A stretch of DNA of 64,000 nt from Spongiibacter pelagi (GCF_014705705.1 NZ_JACXLD010000007.1:62001-126000); one strand, 5' to 3'; positions 45,916-56,751 are shown, counted from the first letter of the stretch. Notes: a model not told the origin generated them from the letters alone. A program made the numbers and translations.

Positions 45916-47727
45916 ATGCGAAGCCATTACTGCGGCCTATTGGGCAGCGAACATATCGATCAGGACGTCACCGTATGCGGTTGGGTAGATCGTCGCCGTG
46001 ACCACGGCGGGGTTATCTTCCTCGACATGCGGGACCGCGAAGGTATTGTGCAAGTGGTGTTCGATCCGGATACCGGCGATCACTTCAAAGCGGCGGATCG
46101 GGTGCGCGGTGAATATGTGCTGAAAATCCGTGGCCGGGTGCGTGCGCGAGATGCGGCAACCGTAAACCCCAATATGAAAACCGGTCAAATTGAGGTGCTG
46201 GGTAAGGAAATTGAAATCCTGAACGCCGCAGAAACTCCGCCATTCCAATTGGACTCTCATGTTGAAGTGGGCGAAGACGTGCGCCTGCATTACCGTTATC
46301 TGGATCTGCGCCGCCCACAAATTGCCGACAAGCTGCGTCTGCGCGCCAAAGTGACCTCGGTACTGCGTCGTTATTTAGACGAGCAGGGCTTTCTGGATAT
46401 TGAAACGCCAATTCTGACTCGTGCTACCCCAGAGGGTGCCCGCGACTATTTGGTGCCCAGCCGTACTCACGACGGCAAGTTTTTTGCGTTGCCTCAGTCG
46501 CCCCAATTGTTTAAGCAGCTATTGATGGTGTCTGGCTTCGATCGCTATTACCAAATCGCCAAGTGTTTCCGCGACGAAGACTTGCGCGCTGATCGCCAGC
46601 CCGAATTTACTCAGATCGATATTGAAACCTCCTTTATGGATGACAAGGCGGTGATGCAGGTTGCGGAAAATATGATTCGCAATCTGCTCAAAGAAGTGCG
46701 CGATGTTGATTTGGGCGACTTCCCGCACATGCCGTTCTCGGAAGCCATGAGCCGTTATGGTTCCGACAAGCCAGACCTGCGTATTCCGTTGGAGCTGTGC
46801 GATGTTGGCGATTTGATGGCCGAAGTGGAATTTAAGGTGTTCTCCGGCCCAGCTAAAGACCCCAAAGGTCGTGTGGCTGCATTGAAAGTGCCCGGCGGCA
46901 ACGACAAACTCAGCCGCAAGCAAATCGACGATTACACGAAATTTGTCGGCATTTACGGTGCGAAAGGTCTGGCCTACATCAAGGTCAACGATAAGTCTGA
47001 TCTGGAAAACGGCCTGCAATCGCCCATTGTTAAATTCCTGCCTGAGTCAGTTCGCGCAGCCATTCTGGAACGTGTGGCGGCCGAAAATGGCGATTTGATT
47101 TTCTTCGGTGCCGATTCCACTAAAGTGGTTAACGAGGCGCTGGGTGCGCTGCGCTGCAAGCTGGGTGAGGATCTTGATCTGTACACCTGCGAGTGGGCGC
47201 CACTGTGGGTTGTCGACTTCCCCATGTTTGAAGAAGATAGCGAAGGTAACTGGACTTCGCTACACCATCCTTTCACTCGTCCGGCTTGTACGCCAGCAGA
47301 GTTGGCAGCCAATCCGGGTGAGGCCCTGTCTATCGCCTACGATATGGTGCTAAACGGCACTGAATTGGGTGGTGGCTCGGTGCGTATTCACCAGCCGGAT
47401 ATGCAGCAAGCGGTATTTGAAGTGCTGGGTATTGGCGATGATGAAGCCCGCGAAAAATTCGGCTTCCTGCTGGATGCACTGAAGTACGGTGCGCCTCCAC
47501 ATGCGGGGCTGGCTTTTGGTCTGGATCGCCTGATTATGTTGATGACCGGCGCCAGCTCAATTCGTGATGTTATCGCCTTCCCGAAAACCCAAACGGCAGC
47601 ATGTTTGATGACGGACGCGCCGGGCGTGGTGGAAACTCGCCAGCTAAACGAGCTGAATATTCGTCTGCGCAAGACGGAAGCTCAAAAAGAGCTGGAGAAA
47701 AAAGCCGCGCAAAACGCCGGGGAATAA
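45916..47727 (+). CDS. aspS: Aspartyl-tRNA synthetase AspS
   Basis: A 603-residue bacterial-type class II synthetase, with the N-terminal anticodon-binding OB-fold ([23 protein letters not shown]), motif 2 ([18 protein letters not shown]), the bacterial insertion domain around 290-420 and motif 3 ([15 protein letters not shown]). It charges tRNA-Asp. It is followed after three bases by yebC, as in Pseudomonas. Confidence 0.97.
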   Translation: MRSHYCGLLGSEHIDQDVTVCGWVDRRRDHGGVIFLDMRDREGIVQVVFDPDTGDHFKAADRVRGEYVLKIRGRVRARDAATVNPNMKTGQIEVLGKEIEILNAAETPPFQLDSHVEVGEDVRLHYRYLDLRRPQIADKLRLRAKVTSVLRRYLDEQGFLDIETPILTRATPEGARDYLVPSRTHDGKFFALPQSPQLFKQLLMVSGFDRYYQIAKCFRDEDLRADRQPEFTQIDIETSFMDDKAVMQVAENMIRNLLKEVRDVDLGDFPHMPFSEAMSRYGSDKPDLRIPLELCDVGDLMAEVEFKVFSGPAKDPKGRVAALKVPGGNDKLSRKQIDDYTKFVGIYGAKGLAYIKVNDKSDLENGLQSPIVKFLPESVRAAILERVAAENGDLIFFGADSTKVVNEALGALRCKLGEDLDLYTCEWAPLWVVDFPMFEEDSEGNWTSLHHPFTRPACTPAELAANPGEALSIAYDMVLNGTELGGGSVRIHQPDMQQAVFEVLGIGDDEAREKFGFLLDALKYGAPPHAGLAFGLDRLIMLMTGASSIRDVIAFPKTQTAACLMTDAPGVVETRQLNELNIRLRKTEAQKELEKKAAQNAGE

Positions 47728-47730
47728 ATT

Positions 47731-48480
47731 GTGGCGGGGCACAGCAAATGGGCGAATATCAAACACCGCAAGGCGGCACAGGATGCCAAGCGGGGTAAGG
47801 TATTCACCAAGCTGATCCGCGAACTGGTGGTGGCCGCCAAAGCCGGTGGGCCATTGCCAGAAGATAATCCGCGCTTGCGGGCGGCGGTCGATAAAGCTCT
47901 AGGCGCGAATATGAAACGCGACACTATCGACAAAGCCATCGCCCGTGGTGCCGGCAATGCCGAAGGTGAAAACTACGACGAAATCACCTACGAAGGTTAC
48001 GGCGCGGGCGGTATTGCGGTTTTGGTTGAATGTATGACCGATAATCGCAACCGCACAGTGGGTGATGTGCGCCATGCCTTTTCCAAGCGCGGTGGCAATC
48101 TCGGCACCGACGGTTCAGTCGCCTATCTGTTTTCCCGCAAGGGACAAATTTGTTTCGCTCCCGGTCTTGATGAGGACGCCGTAATAGAAGCGGCACTTGA
48201 GGCGGGCGCGGAAGATGTTGTCAGTCATGATGACGGTAGCATTGATGTGCTCACCCCTTTTGAAGATTTCATGGCAGTGCGCGATGCGCTGCAAGAGGCG
48301 GGCTTTGTGCCGGACTCGGCCGAGGTGATTATGCAGCCGGCAACCACTGTTGAGCTGGATAAATCCGGGGCTGAAACCCTATTGGGCTTGGTGGATATGC
48401 TGGAAGATCTGGACGATGTTCAGAATGTCTACACCAATGCCGATATTCCCGAGGCCGTTCTGGCTGAGTTGGCGGAATAA
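47731..48480 (+). CDS. yebC: YebC/PmpR family protein
   Basis: A 249-residue protein with the signature N-terminus [21 protein letters not shown] and the acidic YebC core. YebC-family proteins have been described as DNA-binding regulators (PmpR of Pseudomonas quorum sensing) and more recently as ribosome-associated factors that ease translation of proline stretches. GTG start; three bases after aspS and 74 before ruvC. Confidence 0.96.
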   Translation: MAGHSKWANIKHRKAAQDAKRGKVFTKLIRELVVAAKAGGPLPEDNPRLRAAVDKALGANMKRDTIDKAIARGAGNAEGENYDEITYEGYGAGGIAVLVECMTDNRNRTVGDVRHAFSKRGGNLGTDGSVAYLFSRKGQICFAPGLDEDAVIEAALEAGAEDVVSHDDGSIDVLTPFEDFMAVRDALQEAGFVPDSAEVIMQPATTVELDKSGAETLLGLVDMLEDLDDVQNVYTNADIPEAVLAELAE

Positions 48481-48554
48481 TTTCTTCCCTTTTTGAAGTA
48501 AGCAGGCTGCGCTCGCTTTGTGCATAATAAGCGTGGAGTAACAAAGGGCGCGGC

Positions 48555-49085
48555 ATGATTATCCTTGGAATTGACCCAGGTTCACAGAAAACCGGTTTTG
48601 GCCTTATCGAGGTTGCCGGTCATCGCCATCGCTATATAAGTAGCGGAGTGATTCGCCTACCTAAAGGGCCGCTGCCTGAGCGCCTTGCGGAAATTTATCG
48701 CAGTCTCAATCTTATTATCGACGAATACCAGCCCACATTGGCGGCGGTCGAAGAAGTGTTTATGGCCAAAAGTGCCGGTTCGGCGCTGAAGCTCGGTCAA
48801 GCACGCGGAGCGGCTGTAGTCGCCTGCGTCGGTCGTGATATTCCGGTGGCCGAGTACACCGCCAGGCAAATTAAAAAAGCGGTGGTTGGCACCGGGGCGG
48901 CCAATAAAGAACAAATTCAGCATATGGTCAAAATTTTGTTGAAATTGCCTGCCGCGCCACAGGAAGATGCGGCCGATGCGCTTGCTGCGGCAATCTGTCA
49001 TGCCAATGCCCGGCAGGGGTTAGATAATATGGTGGCGGGCGAACAGTTGGATGTGGGCCGGCTGCGGCGAGGGCGGTTGCGCTAA
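48555..49085 (+). CDS. ruvC: Holliday junction resolvase RuvC
   Basis: A 176-residue endonuclease of the RNase-H-like fold that cuts Holliday junctions. The catalytic acids are visible: Asp7 (LGIDPG), Glu in AAVEEVF, and the Asp pair in EDAADALAAAICH. The C-terminal basic tail ends LRRGRLR. It starts the ruvCAB set. Confidence 0.97.
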   Translation: MIILGIDPGSQKTGFGLIEVAGHRHRYISSGVIRLPKGPLPERLAEIYRSLNLIIDEYQPTLAAVEEVFMAKSAGSALKLGQARGAAVVACVGRDIPVAEYTARQIKKAVVGTGAANKEQIQHMVKILLKLPAAPQEDAADALAAAICHANARQGLDNMVAGEQLDVGRLRRGRLR

Positions 49086-49149
49086 GTCTTTCCGGTTTCT
49101 CTCCACCTCAAAAAATAGTCAAACATAAAAGCGAAAAGGAAATAACAGC

Positions 49150-49749
49150 ATGATCGGTCGTCTGCGTGGCAAAATTCTTGAGAAACAGGCGCCGGAAATC
49201 CTGTTGGATGTTGGCGGCGTCGGCTACGAGGTTTTTGTGCCGATGACGGCGTTTTATAACCTGCCAGCGCTGGGTGAAGAGGTCAGCTTATACACCCAGT
49301 TTATTGTTCGCGAGGATGCCCAGCAGTTATTCGGCTTTGCCGATCCCCAGTCTCGCCAGCTTTTTCGCGATTTAATTAAAGTAAATGGTGTGGGCCCGAA
49401 ATTGGCGCTGACCATTATGTCGGGTATCGAAAGCGATGAGTTTGTGCGCTGCGTGCTGGAAGACGATACCGCCGCCCTCGTTAAATTGCCGGGGGTGGGC
49501 AAGAAAACCGCCGAGCGTTTGATTATTGAAATGCGTGACCGCCTCAAAGATTGGGCATTGCCGGCGTCTGCGAGTACCGGAGCATCGGCTTCAATGCCGG
49601 TCGATGCCGCCGGTGAGGCCGAATCTGCCTTGGTGGCACTGGGCTATAAACCGCAGGAAGCGGCTAAAGCCATTGCTGCCATCCCTGAAAAAGACAGCCT
49701 CAGTAGCGAAGCACTGATCCGCGCTGCCTTAAAAAGCATGATTCGCTGA
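49150..49749 (+). CDS. ruvA: Holliday junction branch migration protein RuvA
   Basis: A 199-residue junction-binding protein with the N-terminal OB fold ([21 protein letters not shown]), the helix-hairpin-helix pair ([35 protein letters not shown]) and the C-terminal RuvB-contact domain ([19 protein letters not shown]). AAAAGGAAA precedes the ATG. Confidence 0.97.
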   Translation: MIGRLRGKILEKQAPEILLDVGGVGYEVFVPMTAFYNLPALGEEVSLYTQFIVREDAQQLFGFADPQSRQLFRDLIKVNGVGPKLALTIMSGIESDEFVRCVLEDDTAALVKLPGVGKKTAERLIIEMRDRLKDWALPASASTGASASMPVDAAGEAESALVALGYKPQEAAKAIAAIPEKDSLSSEALIRAALKSMIR

Positions 49750-49863
49750 GTAAGCGCGGCCGAAAAGCGTGCCCCATAGACAAAATCTTCCGCCCGCTAA
49801 TGATTTGTGTTGTGACTCATGGTCAAATAGGCCGCGTAACTCAGGAGGCATCAGGGTAGCAGA

Positions 49864-50928
49864 ATGATTGAGGTAGACCGCCTAGTGGCGCCGGAATCGC
49901 CCAGTGGTGGCAGCGAGGAACGGTTTGATCGGGCGATCCGCCCCAAATCGCTCGCTGACTATATTGGGCAGCAGGCGGTACGGGAGCAGATGGATATTTT
50001 TGTTCGCGCCGCTCGCGGTCGCGACGAACCTCTCGATCACACCCTGATTTTTGGCCCGCCAGGTTTGGGCAAAACCACGCTTGCCAATATTCTCGCCAAT
50101 GAAATGGGCGTAACCCTGCGCACCACCTCTGGCCCGGTACTGGAAAAAGCCGGCGACCTCGCCGCTTTGATGACCAATCTTGAACCCGGCGATGTGCTTT
50201 TTATCGACGAGATTCACCGTCTCAGTCCACATATAGAAGAAGTGCTGTATCCGGCGATGGAAGATTTCCAGCTGGATATTATGATTGGTGAAGGTCCCGC
50301 CGCGCGCTCCATCAAACTGGATTTACCCCCCTTTACCCTCGTGGGTGCCACCACTCGCGCCGGTCTTTTGACCTCGCCGCTGCGTGATCGCTTTGGCATT
50401 GTGCAGCGTTTGGAGTTTTATGGCGTACCAGATCTGGCCACCATCGTGAGTCGGGCGGCGAATATTCTCGGCATGGAGATGGATGAGGCCGGTGCCCGTG
50501 AAATTGCCCTGCGTTCACGGGGAACCCCCCGTATTGCCAACCGCCTATTGCGGCGGGTGCGAGATTACGCCGAGGTGAAGGCCGATGGCCGGGTGACGGC
50601 TGAAGTGGCCGACCAAGCGCTGACCATGCTTAATGTCGACAGTTCGGGTTTTGATCATCTGGATCGCCGTTTGCTGTTGGCCATGATCGAGAAATTTGAC
50701 GGTGGGCCAGTGGGTATCGACAGCTTGGCCGCCGCGATCAGCGAAGAACGCGGCACTATTGAAGATGTGCTCGAGCCTTATCTGATTCAGCAGGGCTTTA
50801 TTATTCGCACGCCGCGCGGGCGCATGGTCACTGCCAGTGCGTATCGGCATTTCGACCGGGTAATGCCTCGAGATTTGAGCAGCAGTGCCCCAGAGCAGGC
50901 TGACTTTTTAGGTAATATTAATGATTGA
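49864..50928 (+). CDS. ruvB: Holliday junction branch migration ATPase RuvB
   Basis: A 354-residue AAA+ helicase with [11 protein letters not shown], Walker [10 protein letters not shown], Walker [10 protein letters not shown], sensor 1 VGATTRAG, the arginine finger region LRDRFG and the C-terminal winged helix ending at [12 protein letters not shown]. It drives branch migration together with RuvA. Its stop overlaps the ybgC start by eight bases, linking ruv to the tol genes. Confidence 0.98.
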   Translation: MIEVDRLVAPESPSGGSEERFDRAIRPKSLADYIGQQAVREQMDIFVRAARGRDEPLDHTLIFGPPGLGKTTLANILANEMGVTLRTTSGPVLEKAGDLAALMTNLEPGDVLFIDEIHRLSPHIEEVLYPAMEDFQLDIMIGEGPAARSIKLDLPPFTLVGATTRAGLLTSPLRDRFGIVQRLEFYGVPDLATIVSRAANILGMEMDEAGAREIALRSRGTPRIANRLLRRVRDYAEVKADGRVTAEVADQALTMLNVDSSGFDHLDRRLLLAMIEKFDGGPVGIDSLAAAISEERGTIEDVLEPYLIQQGFIIRTPRGRMVTASAYRHFDRVMPRDLSSSAPEQADFLGNIND

Positions 50929-51370
50929 GCCAATGGGCGCGGAATTTAAGTTAGCCATCCGCGTCTATATCGAAGATACCGATGCGGGTGGCATTGTCTA
51001 TTATGTTAACTATCTAAAATTCATGGAGCGGGCGCGTACGGAATTTATGCGCCAGTTGGGTTTTGGGAAGGCAGCTTTAGGCGGAGCCCAAGAGCGTGCT
51101 GAAAAAACGGCAGAAGACAGCGGCGCGATATTTGTTGTGAGTGATGTTCAGGCAAAATATCGCAGCCCGGCGCGCTTGGATGACCAGCTAACAGTAAGCG
51201 CAAAGTTGATTGAGTTGCGTAAAGCCAGTTTGGTTTTTGAACAAAAAATTTGGCGAGATGAGCAATTGTTGTGTGAGGGTGAGGTAAAGGTGGCGTGTGC
51301 AAATGCCAAAACCTTGCGCGCCACACGCGTTCCGGCCGAGTTATACAAAGTTTTATCGCGGCTAAAATAA
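50921..51370 (+). CDS. ybgC: Tol-Pal-associated acyl-CoA thioesterase YbgC
   Basis: A 149-residue hot-dog thioesterase with the catalytic Asp in [20 protein letters not shown], which is the family signature. It is the first gene of the tol-pal operon in many proteobacteria and has been linked to phospholipid metabolism. Translation starts at 50921, overlapping ruvB; an in-frame ATG at 50933 is an alternative. Confidence 0.95.
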   Translation: MIEPMGAEFKLAIRVYIEDTDAGGIVYYVNYLKFMERARTEFMRQLGFGKAALGGAQERAEKTAEDSGAIFVVSDVQAKYRSPARLDDQLTVSAKLIELRKASLVFEQKIWRDEQLLCEGEVKVACANAKTLRATRVPAELYKVLSRLK

Positions 51371-51413
51371 GCCGTTTTTATGTTTTTGTGTTTTAAATTT
51401 TCAGGGGTGAAGT

Positions 51414-52085
51414 GTGGGCGGAGATCTGTCTGTAATAGAGCTAGTGCTGCAGGCCAGCATATTTGTGCAGGGCATTATGGCGGTATTGGTGCTGGCCTCT
51501 ATCGTGTCTTGGTTCATGATTATCCAGCGGATGATGTATTTCAGTACCGCCAAGTCTGAGCTGCAAAAATTTGAAGATAAATTTTGGTCGGGTTCCGACC
51601 TGAAAAACCTCTATGAAAGTGGCGGCGGCAAGCGTAAAGCCATGGGCTTGGAAAGTATCTTTCGCGCTGGCTACAAAGAGTTTGCTCGCCTAGCGAATCG
51701 CAATATGGATGCCGATGCAGTAATGGAAGGTTGTCAGCGCGCCATGCGCGTGGCTCTCTCCCGTGAAGAAGAGCAGATGGAACACAGCCTGCCATTTTTG
51801 GCTACCGTGGGCTCTACCAGCCCTTATGTCGGTCTGCTGGGTACAGTTTGGGGCATCATGGGCTCCTTCCACGGTTTGGGCCAAGTGCAACAGGCGACAT
51901 TGGCGACCGTTGCGCCGGGTATTTCTGAGGCCTTGGTGGCCACCGCAATGGGCTTGATTGCCGCTATTCCAGCCGTAGTTAGCTATAACCGCTTCTCCTC
52001 TAAACTCGATAGCTTTGCCGGCAAATATGAAACTTTTGCCGAAGAGTTCTACAGCATTCTGCACCGTCAGGTGCATGTGAACTGA
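51414..52085 (+). CDS. tolQ: TolQ, inner-membrane motor subunit of the Tol-Pal system
   Basis: A 223-residue MotA/ExbB-like protein with three membrane helices (residues about 13-35, 130-155, 165-190). SYNRFSSKLD and STSPYVGLLGTVWGIM are typical. With TolR it forms the proton-driven motor that pulls the outer membrane inward at division. GTG start with AGGGG upstream. Confidence 0.97.
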   Translation: MGGDLSVIELVLQASIFVQGIMAVLVLASIVSWFMIIQRMMYFSTAKSELQKFEDKFWSGSDLKNLYESGGGKRKAMGLESIFRAGYKEFARLANRNMDADAVMEGCQRAMRVALSREEEQMEHSLPFLATVGSTSPYVGLLGTVWGIMGSFHGLGQVQQATLATVAPGISEALVATAMGLIAAIPAVVSYNRFSSKLDSFAGKYETFAEEFYSILHRQVHVN

Positions 52086-52125
52086 GGCTGAAGATGCGCA
52101 TTATAAATTTCGGGAGTGTAACCCG

Positions 52126-52560
52126 ATGAGTCGCCGCAACCGTCGTAAGCCGATGTCAGATATCAATGTCGTTCCCTATATCGATGTCATGCTGGTACTG
52201 CTGATTGTTTTTATGGTGACCGCGCCGCTGCTGGTGCAGGGCGTACAAGTTGATTTGCCTGAGGCCCGCACCGAGCCCGTGCCACAAAAAGATGATGATC
52301 CCATTGTGGTGTCGGTGGACAAGCAGGGCCGCTATTACCTGAGTTTGGGTGATCCCCAAAAACAGGGCGAGCCTATTGCCTTGGAAGAAATTGGCGACAA
52401 GCTCAGTAAGATTCTGCGCCGCAAGCCCAAAACACCGATTATGGTTAGAGGCGATACCGCCGTGGATTATGGCCGGGTTGTGCAGGCTATGGCGGTTTTA
52501 CAGCAAGCGGGCGCGCAGTCGATTGGTTTGATTACAGAAGAACCGGCTGGCGGAAAATAA
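52126..52560 (+). CDS. tolR: TolR, inner-membrane motor subunit of the Tol-Pal system
   Basis: A 144-residue ExbD-like protein with a single membrane helix containing the proton-carrying Asp (VPYIDVMLVLLIVFMVTAP) and a periplasmic peptidoglycan-binding domain. It works with TolQ. Ribosome site GGGAG lies before the ATG. Confidence 0.97.
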   Translation: MSRRNRRKPMSDINVVPYIDVMLVLLIVFMVTAPLLVQGVQVDLPEARTEPVPQKDDDPIVVSVDKQGRYYLSLGDPQKQGEPIALEEIGDKLSKILRRKPKTPIMVRGDTAVDYGRVVQAMAVLQQAGAQSIGLITEEPAGGK

Positions 52561-52562
52561 TC

Positions 52563-53279
52563 GTGCAATTTTTTCTGCCTGCGTTGGCAACGCTTGCTCT
52601 TCACGGGATGCTACTGGTGTTATTGCTGGTCGGCCTGCCCGGTGATGAGCGCCGCTTTGATCTACAGCCTGAGCGCACCATTATTAACGCCAAGCTGGTA
52701 TTTGATGAAAAGCCGCGCCCGCAACCGGTGATTAAGCCCAAGCCAAAACCGGTGCCAAAGCCGCAGCCCAAGCCGACACCGAAACCTGTTCCGAAACCTG
52801 AGGTCAAAGCCAAGCAAGCTGAGCCGAAACCGAAGGAACCGAGTAAGGAAGAAAAAGCGAAACAGGAAGCGGAAAAACTGCGGCAGTTAGAAGAAAAACT
52901 GCGCCAGGAACAGCAGCAGGAATTGGCGGAAGCGCTGAATACCGAAGAGAAAAATGCGGAAGCGGATGCGCAACAGGAAATCACCTTTGGTGAGTTAATC
53001 GCTGCACTGGTAACCAATAACTGGTCGCGGCCGCCGAAGGCGCGCAATGGCATGGTGGCGGTGGTGGCGATTGAAACCGTACCCAGTGGTGAAGTGATTA
53101 ACCAATATATTGTTGAGAGCAGTGGCGATACCGCGTTTGATCTCTCGGTATTGCGAGCGGTATCGCGCTTGGGTCGCATTGAGGAACTGGCCGAGCTGGC
53201 GGAAACCAATACCAGCCTTTATGAGCGAAAGTTTCGCCGCTTTCAGTTCAAATTTAATCCACAAGATTTGAGAAGGTAA
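52563..53279 (+). CDS. tolA: TolA, periplasm-spanning protein of the Tol-Pal system
   Basis: A 238-residue protein with an N-terminal membrane helix (ALATLALHGMLLVLLLVGLP), a Pro/Lys-rich extended region (about 55-100, repeats of KPKP) that turns into a Lys/Glu/Gln-rich coiled coil (about 95-145), and a globular C-terminal domain (LVTNNWSRPPKARNG onward) that binds TolB and Pal. It is shorter than E. coli TolA (421), mainly in the middle region. GTG start, two bases after tolR. Confidence 0.92.
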   Translation: MQFFLPALATLALHGMLLVLLLVGLPGDERRFDLQPERTIINAKLVFDEKPRPQPVIKPKPKPVPKPQPKPTPKPVPKPEVKAKQAEPKPKEPSKEEKAKQEAEKLRQLEEKLRQEQQQELAEALNTEEKNAEADAQQEITFGELIAALVTNNWSRPPKARNGMVAVVAIETVPSGEVINQYIVESSGDTAFDLSVLRAVSRLGRIEELAELAETNTSLYERKFRRFQFKFNPQDLRR

Positions 53280-53290
53280 GACAAATAAAC

Positions 53291-54598
53291 ATGCGTTTAA
53301 CGACACGTTTACTACAGGGAATGATGTTTGCGCTAGTGATGTTGATCAGTCAACTCAGCGCGGCGGCCGACCTGACCATTGAAATAAATCGTGGCAATGA
53401 TGATCCGCTACCCATCGCTATTGTGCCGTTTAGTTGGCAGGCCGGTTTCACTGTGCCCGAGGATATTGCACGCATTGTTGAGCGCGATCTGCACCGCAGT
53501 GGCCAGTTTGCGCCGATTCCGCGCGAAGATATGATTAGCCGTCCCGATTCTTCCCGCGAAGTGTATTACGGAGATTGGAAGAGCCTTGGCGTTGATTATA
53601 TTTTGGTGGGCAAGCTGGGCCTGAATGGCAGTAATGGTCTTTCGGCCAGTTATGAATTGATGGACGTAAACACCCAGCGGGTGATTTTCACCGCCACTGA
53701 TATCGCCAGCTTTAGTAAAGCGCGCTATCTCGCGCACACCATCAGCGATCGCATTTATGAAAAGCTAACCAATATTCGCGGCGCTTTCCGCACCGAGCTG
53801 CTCTATGTGTCGTCTACTCGCGATACCGATAAGCCGCGCTTCCGCTTGATTAAAAGTGATATCGACGGTGCCAATGAGGTGGTGTTACTGGATCAAAACC
53901 AGCCCATTATGTCGCCAACCTGGTCGCCTGAAGGCAAGCGTATCGCCTATGTTTCCTTTGAGACCACCCGTCCGGCAATTTACTTGCACAATCTGGAAAC
54001 CGGCCAACGTGAACAACTGACCAATTACCCCGGTCTAAATGGCTCGCCAACGTTCTCTCCAGATGGTCGTAAATTGGCAATGGTGCTTTCTAAAGACGGC
54101 AGTCCCGATATCTATGTGATGGATTTGGCTAGTCGCCAGCTCGATCGTTTAACTGACCATTTTGCGATTGATACTGAACCGGCGTGGTTGGGCGATGGCA
54201 AGTCGATTGTCTTTACCTCGGATCGCGGCGGCAAACCACAAATTTACTCGGTAGCACTGGATGGCCAGCAGTTGCAACGCCTGACCTTTGAGGGTGATTA
54301 CAATGCCCGAGCCCGAGTGCTACCAGACGATTTAGGACTGATTTTGGTGCACCGTAATCAGGGTGATTATCACATTGCTATTTACGATACTAAGCGCCGT
54401 AAAATGGAAGTACTAACTACCACCTCACTTGACGAATCTCCTAGCGTTGCGCCCAATGCGACTATGCTATTGTACGCGACTAGTTATCGGGGCAAGGGTA
54501 TACTGGCGGCCGTTTCTGTAGATGGGGGCGTAACCTACCGGCTGCCCTCTCAGTATGGCGATGTTAGAGAGCCGGCGTGGTCGCCATTTCTGGATTAA
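53291..54598 (+). CDS. tolB: TolB, periplasmic beta-propeller of the Tol-Pal system
   Basis: A 435-residue exported protein with a signal peptide (cleavage after QLSAA), an N-terminal alpha/beta domain and a C-terminal six-bladed propeller built from WSPEGKRIAYVSFE, FSPDGRKLAMVLSKDG and WLGDGKSIVFTSDRGG type repeats. It binds TolA and Pal. Confidence 0.97.
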   Translation: MRLTTRLLQGMMFALVMLISQLSAAADLTIEINRGNDDPLPIAIVPFSWQAGFTVPEDIARIVERDLHRSGQFAPIPREDMISRPDSSREVYYGDWKSLGVDYILVGKLGLNGSNGLSASYELMDVNTQRVIFTATDIASFSKARYLAHTISDRIYEKLTNIRGAFRTELLYVSSTRDTDKPRFRLIKSDIDGANEVVLLDQNQPIMSPTWSPEGKRIAYVSFETTRPAIYLHNLETGQREQLTNYPGLNGSPTFSPDGRKLAMVLSKDGSPDIYVMDLASRQLDRLTDHFAIDTEPAWLGDGKSIVFTSDRGGKPQIYSVALDGQQLQRLTFEGDYNARARVLPDDLGLILVHRNQGDYHIAIYDTKRRKMEVLTTTSLDESPSVAPNATMLLYATSYRGKGILAAVSVDGGVTYRLPSQYGDVREPAWSPFLD

Positions 54599-54682
54599 AG
54601 ATTTTTGGTTCGGACGTTCTGGGGTTTGAAACGGCCGGCCACTTACTGACTCAAACCCAAAAACCTCCAAGGGGGATTTACT

Positions 54683-55189
54683 ATGGAAAACAGCAAGAAG
54701 TTTCTTTTAACTCTGACTATGGCCAGTTTGATGCTGGTAGGTTGTGCGTCTACCGAGACTGAAGATGAAGCGCAAAACGGCGCGGATTCTAGCTACACCT
54801 ACAGCGACACCATGGGTGGCAGCAATGCTCAAGGTGGCGATGAAATGGAAATTGACGAGCCCACCGTGGTTCTGAAAACCGTCTTCTACTTTGATTTTGA
54901 CGAAGCCACTCTGTCAGTTCAGGCTCGTCAGGATCTGAACGCGCAAATTCAAGCGCTGCGCAACACCAAAGGCGTGATTCGTTTGGAAGGCAACACCGAC
55001 GAGCGCGGCACCCGTGAGTACAATATGGCACTGGGCGAGCGTCGTGCGCAGGTTGTGGCAGACTACATGGTTATGAACGGCATTCCCCGCTACCGTATTG
55101 AAACGGTAAGCTACGGTGAAGAGCGTCGTGCAGACTACGGTTCTTCCGAGTCATCTCACGCTAAAAACCGTCGTGTTGAGCTTAAATAA
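54683..55189 (+). CDS. pal: Pal, peptidoglycan-associated lipoprotein
   Basis: A 168-residue lipoprotein with a lipobox (LVGC, Cys21) and an OmpA-type domain (YFDFDEATLS, NTDERGTREYNMALGERRAQ) that binds peptidoglycan. A Ser/Gly/acidic linker of about 40 residues separates them. AAGGGGGA precedes the ATG. Confidence 0.97.
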   Translation: MENSKKFLLTLTMASLMLVGCASTETEDEAQNGADSSYTYSDTMGGSNAQGGDEMEIDEPTVVLKTVFYFDFDEATLSVQARQDLNAQIQALRNTKGVIRLEGNTDERGTREYNMALGERRAQVVADYMVMNGIPRYRIETVSYGEERRADYGSSESSHAKNRRVELK

Positions 55190-55203
55190 TTACAGGTTAT
55201 TGT

Positions 55204-55974
55204 ATGTCTATTAAAACCGCTGTTTCGTCTGCAGCGTTGCTTGCTGGCCTTTTGGCCAGCAATGTCAGCCTTGCCCAGACCGACAGTCGCAGCTTTCAGG
55301 TTTCCGCCGGTGCCGACAGCACCATGTTTGAGCAAATTCAGCAGCTACGCCGTGAAGTGATGGACCTGCGGGGCATCATCGAGCAGCAGGGCAATGAAAT
55401 CTACAAGCTCAAGCAGCAGTCTATGGATCGCTATATCGAGTTAGATCGGCGTATCGGTAGCCTAGGTACGGCTGCAACATCTGAGCCCGATGCCGGCCTC
55501 TCTGGTGAGGCCATAGCCTCAGCGAATACGGCTGGAACAACAGGTGAAGATCTGGCGGTTAACCGCAATACCGCTAATCCCGGCACCGGTAATGCCTCCA
55601 GTGATTACGCCCGCGCGTATGCGCTGGTGGGCGCTCGTGATTACCCCAAGGCAATTGAAGCCTTCAAGCAGTATGTGAAGGATTATCCAACGGGTGATTA
55701 CACGCCAAATGCCTGGTATTGGTTGGGCGAGCTGTATGTTGCCGTGCAGCCGCAGGAGCTGGACTCAGCGGTTCAGGCTTTCCAGCGTTTGCTGACTGAA
55801 TACCCTGATAATCACAAAGTTCCCGCCGCCATGTATAAACTGGCTACGGTATACTTTACTCAGGGCGATAAGCAGCGTGCGCAGGATATGCTGACTCACG
55901 TGATTGATCGCTACGGTAATTCCGGTAGTTCGGCGGTGAAAAAATCCCGAGAGTTTTTGCGTAAAAACTTTTAA
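55204..55974 (+). CDS. cpoB: CpoB (YbgF), Tol-Pal-associated coordinator of cell division
   Basis: A 256-residue exported protein with a signal peptide (cleavage after NVSLA), an N-terminal coiled coil (IQQLRREVMDLRGIIEQQG) that trimerises, an unstructured linker, and a C-terminal TPR region (DYARAYALVGARDYPKAIEAF, YPTGDYTPNAWYWLGE). It coordinates outer-membrane constriction with PBP1B activity. Confidence 0.95.
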   Translation: MSIKTAVSSAALLAGLLASNVSLAQTDSRSFQVSAGADSTMFEQIQQLRREVMDLRGIIEQQGNEIYKLKQQSMDRYIELDRRIGSLGTAATSEPDAGLSGEAIASANTAGTTGEDLAVNRNTANPGTGNASSDYARAYALVGARDYPKAIEAFKQYVKDYPTGDYTPNAWYWLGELYVAVQPQELDSAVQAFQRLLTEYPDNHKVPAAMYKLATVYFTQGDKQRAQDMLTHVIDRYGNSGSSAVKKSREFLRKNF

Positions 55975-56016
55975 TCAGGGCGTTTTTACGTCGTCCTGAT
56001 GACCTTGATAAACTTT

Positions 56017-56058
56017 GCGGCGGTGGGTGCGAATAGCGCTTGCCGCCGTTATTTTTTA
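56017..56058 (+). terminator. Probable intrinsic terminator after cpoB
   Basis: GCGGCGG (56017-56023) pairs through six bases with CCGCCG (56043-56048), with a 19-base loop that has internal pairing, followed by TTATTTTTT. An ATCAGG/CCTGAT repeat (55974-56000) precedes it. It would separate the tol-pal transcript from queE. Confidence 0.65.
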
Positions 56059-56072
56059 GCCAGTTCCCATCT

Positions 56073-56720
56073 ATGAATCCAAGTCTGCGCATTACTGAAA
56101 TCTTTTACTCGCTGCAGGGCGAGAGCCGCAGTATTGGTCAGCCTACGGTATTTGTTCGGTTAACCGGCTGCCCGTTGCGCTGTCAGTACTGCGACACGGA
56201 ATATGCCTTCCACGGCGGCCAAAAAATGGAGCTTGATGCTATTCTTGCAGAGGTTGCTCAATATCGGCCTCGCCAGATTTGTGTCACCGGTGGTGAACCG
56301 CTGGCGCAACCAGATTGTTTGCCTTTATTAACCGCGCTCTGCGATCAGGGTTATGCGGTGTCGCTTGAAACCAGTGGCGCTATGCCGGTAGACGGAGTTG
56401 ATGAGCGGGTTTCCATCGTGATGGATTTAAAAACGCCAGATTCGGCAGAACAGCATCGCAACCGTATGGAAAATCTGCCGCTGCTGCAGCAGAAAGATCA
56501 GCTCAAATTTGTGATTTGCAGTCGCCAGGATTATGACTGGGCGCGGTTTCAAGTGGATCAGCATCAACTTGCAGATCGAGTAGGTGAAGTGCTGTTTTCG
56601 CCGAGTTTTGAGCAACAAAATGCCACTGAATTAGCCAACTGGATTATTGAAGATAATCTGCCGGTACGCTTCCAGCTGCAGTTGCACAAGCTGTTGTGGA
56701 ATGATGCCGCCGGGCACTAA
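56073..56720 (+). CDS. queE: 7-carboxy-7-deazaguanine synthase QueE
   Basis: A 215-residue radical-SAM enzyme that contracts the pterin ring to 7-carboxy-7-deazaguanine on the way to queuosine. The iron-sulfur motif CPLRCQYC (CX3CX2C) follows FVRLTG, and ICVTGGEPLAQ and LETSGAMP are typical. The ATG at 56073 is used because the alternative TTG at 56040 falls in the terminator. It is followed by queC after 31 bases. Confidence 0.95.
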   Translation: MNPSLRITEIFYSLQGESRSIGQPTVFVRLTGCPLRCQYCDTEYAFHGGQKMELDAILAEVAQYRPRQICVTGGEPLAQPDCLPLLTALCDQGYAVSLETSGAMPVDGVDERVSIVMDLKTPDSAEQHRNRMENLPLLQQKDQLKFVICSRQDYDWARFQVDQHQLADRVGEVLFSPSFEQQNATELANWIIEDNLPVRFQLQLHKLLWNDAAGH

Positions 56721-56751
56721 TGTTTTAATTGATAGCAAGAAAGGGTAGCGC

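Noticed and set aside
55975-56072. preQ1/preQ0 riboswitch ahead of queE
   Set aside because: The spacer is filled by a terminator-like hairpin and a short inverted repeat; no preQ1 aptamer pattern is seen.
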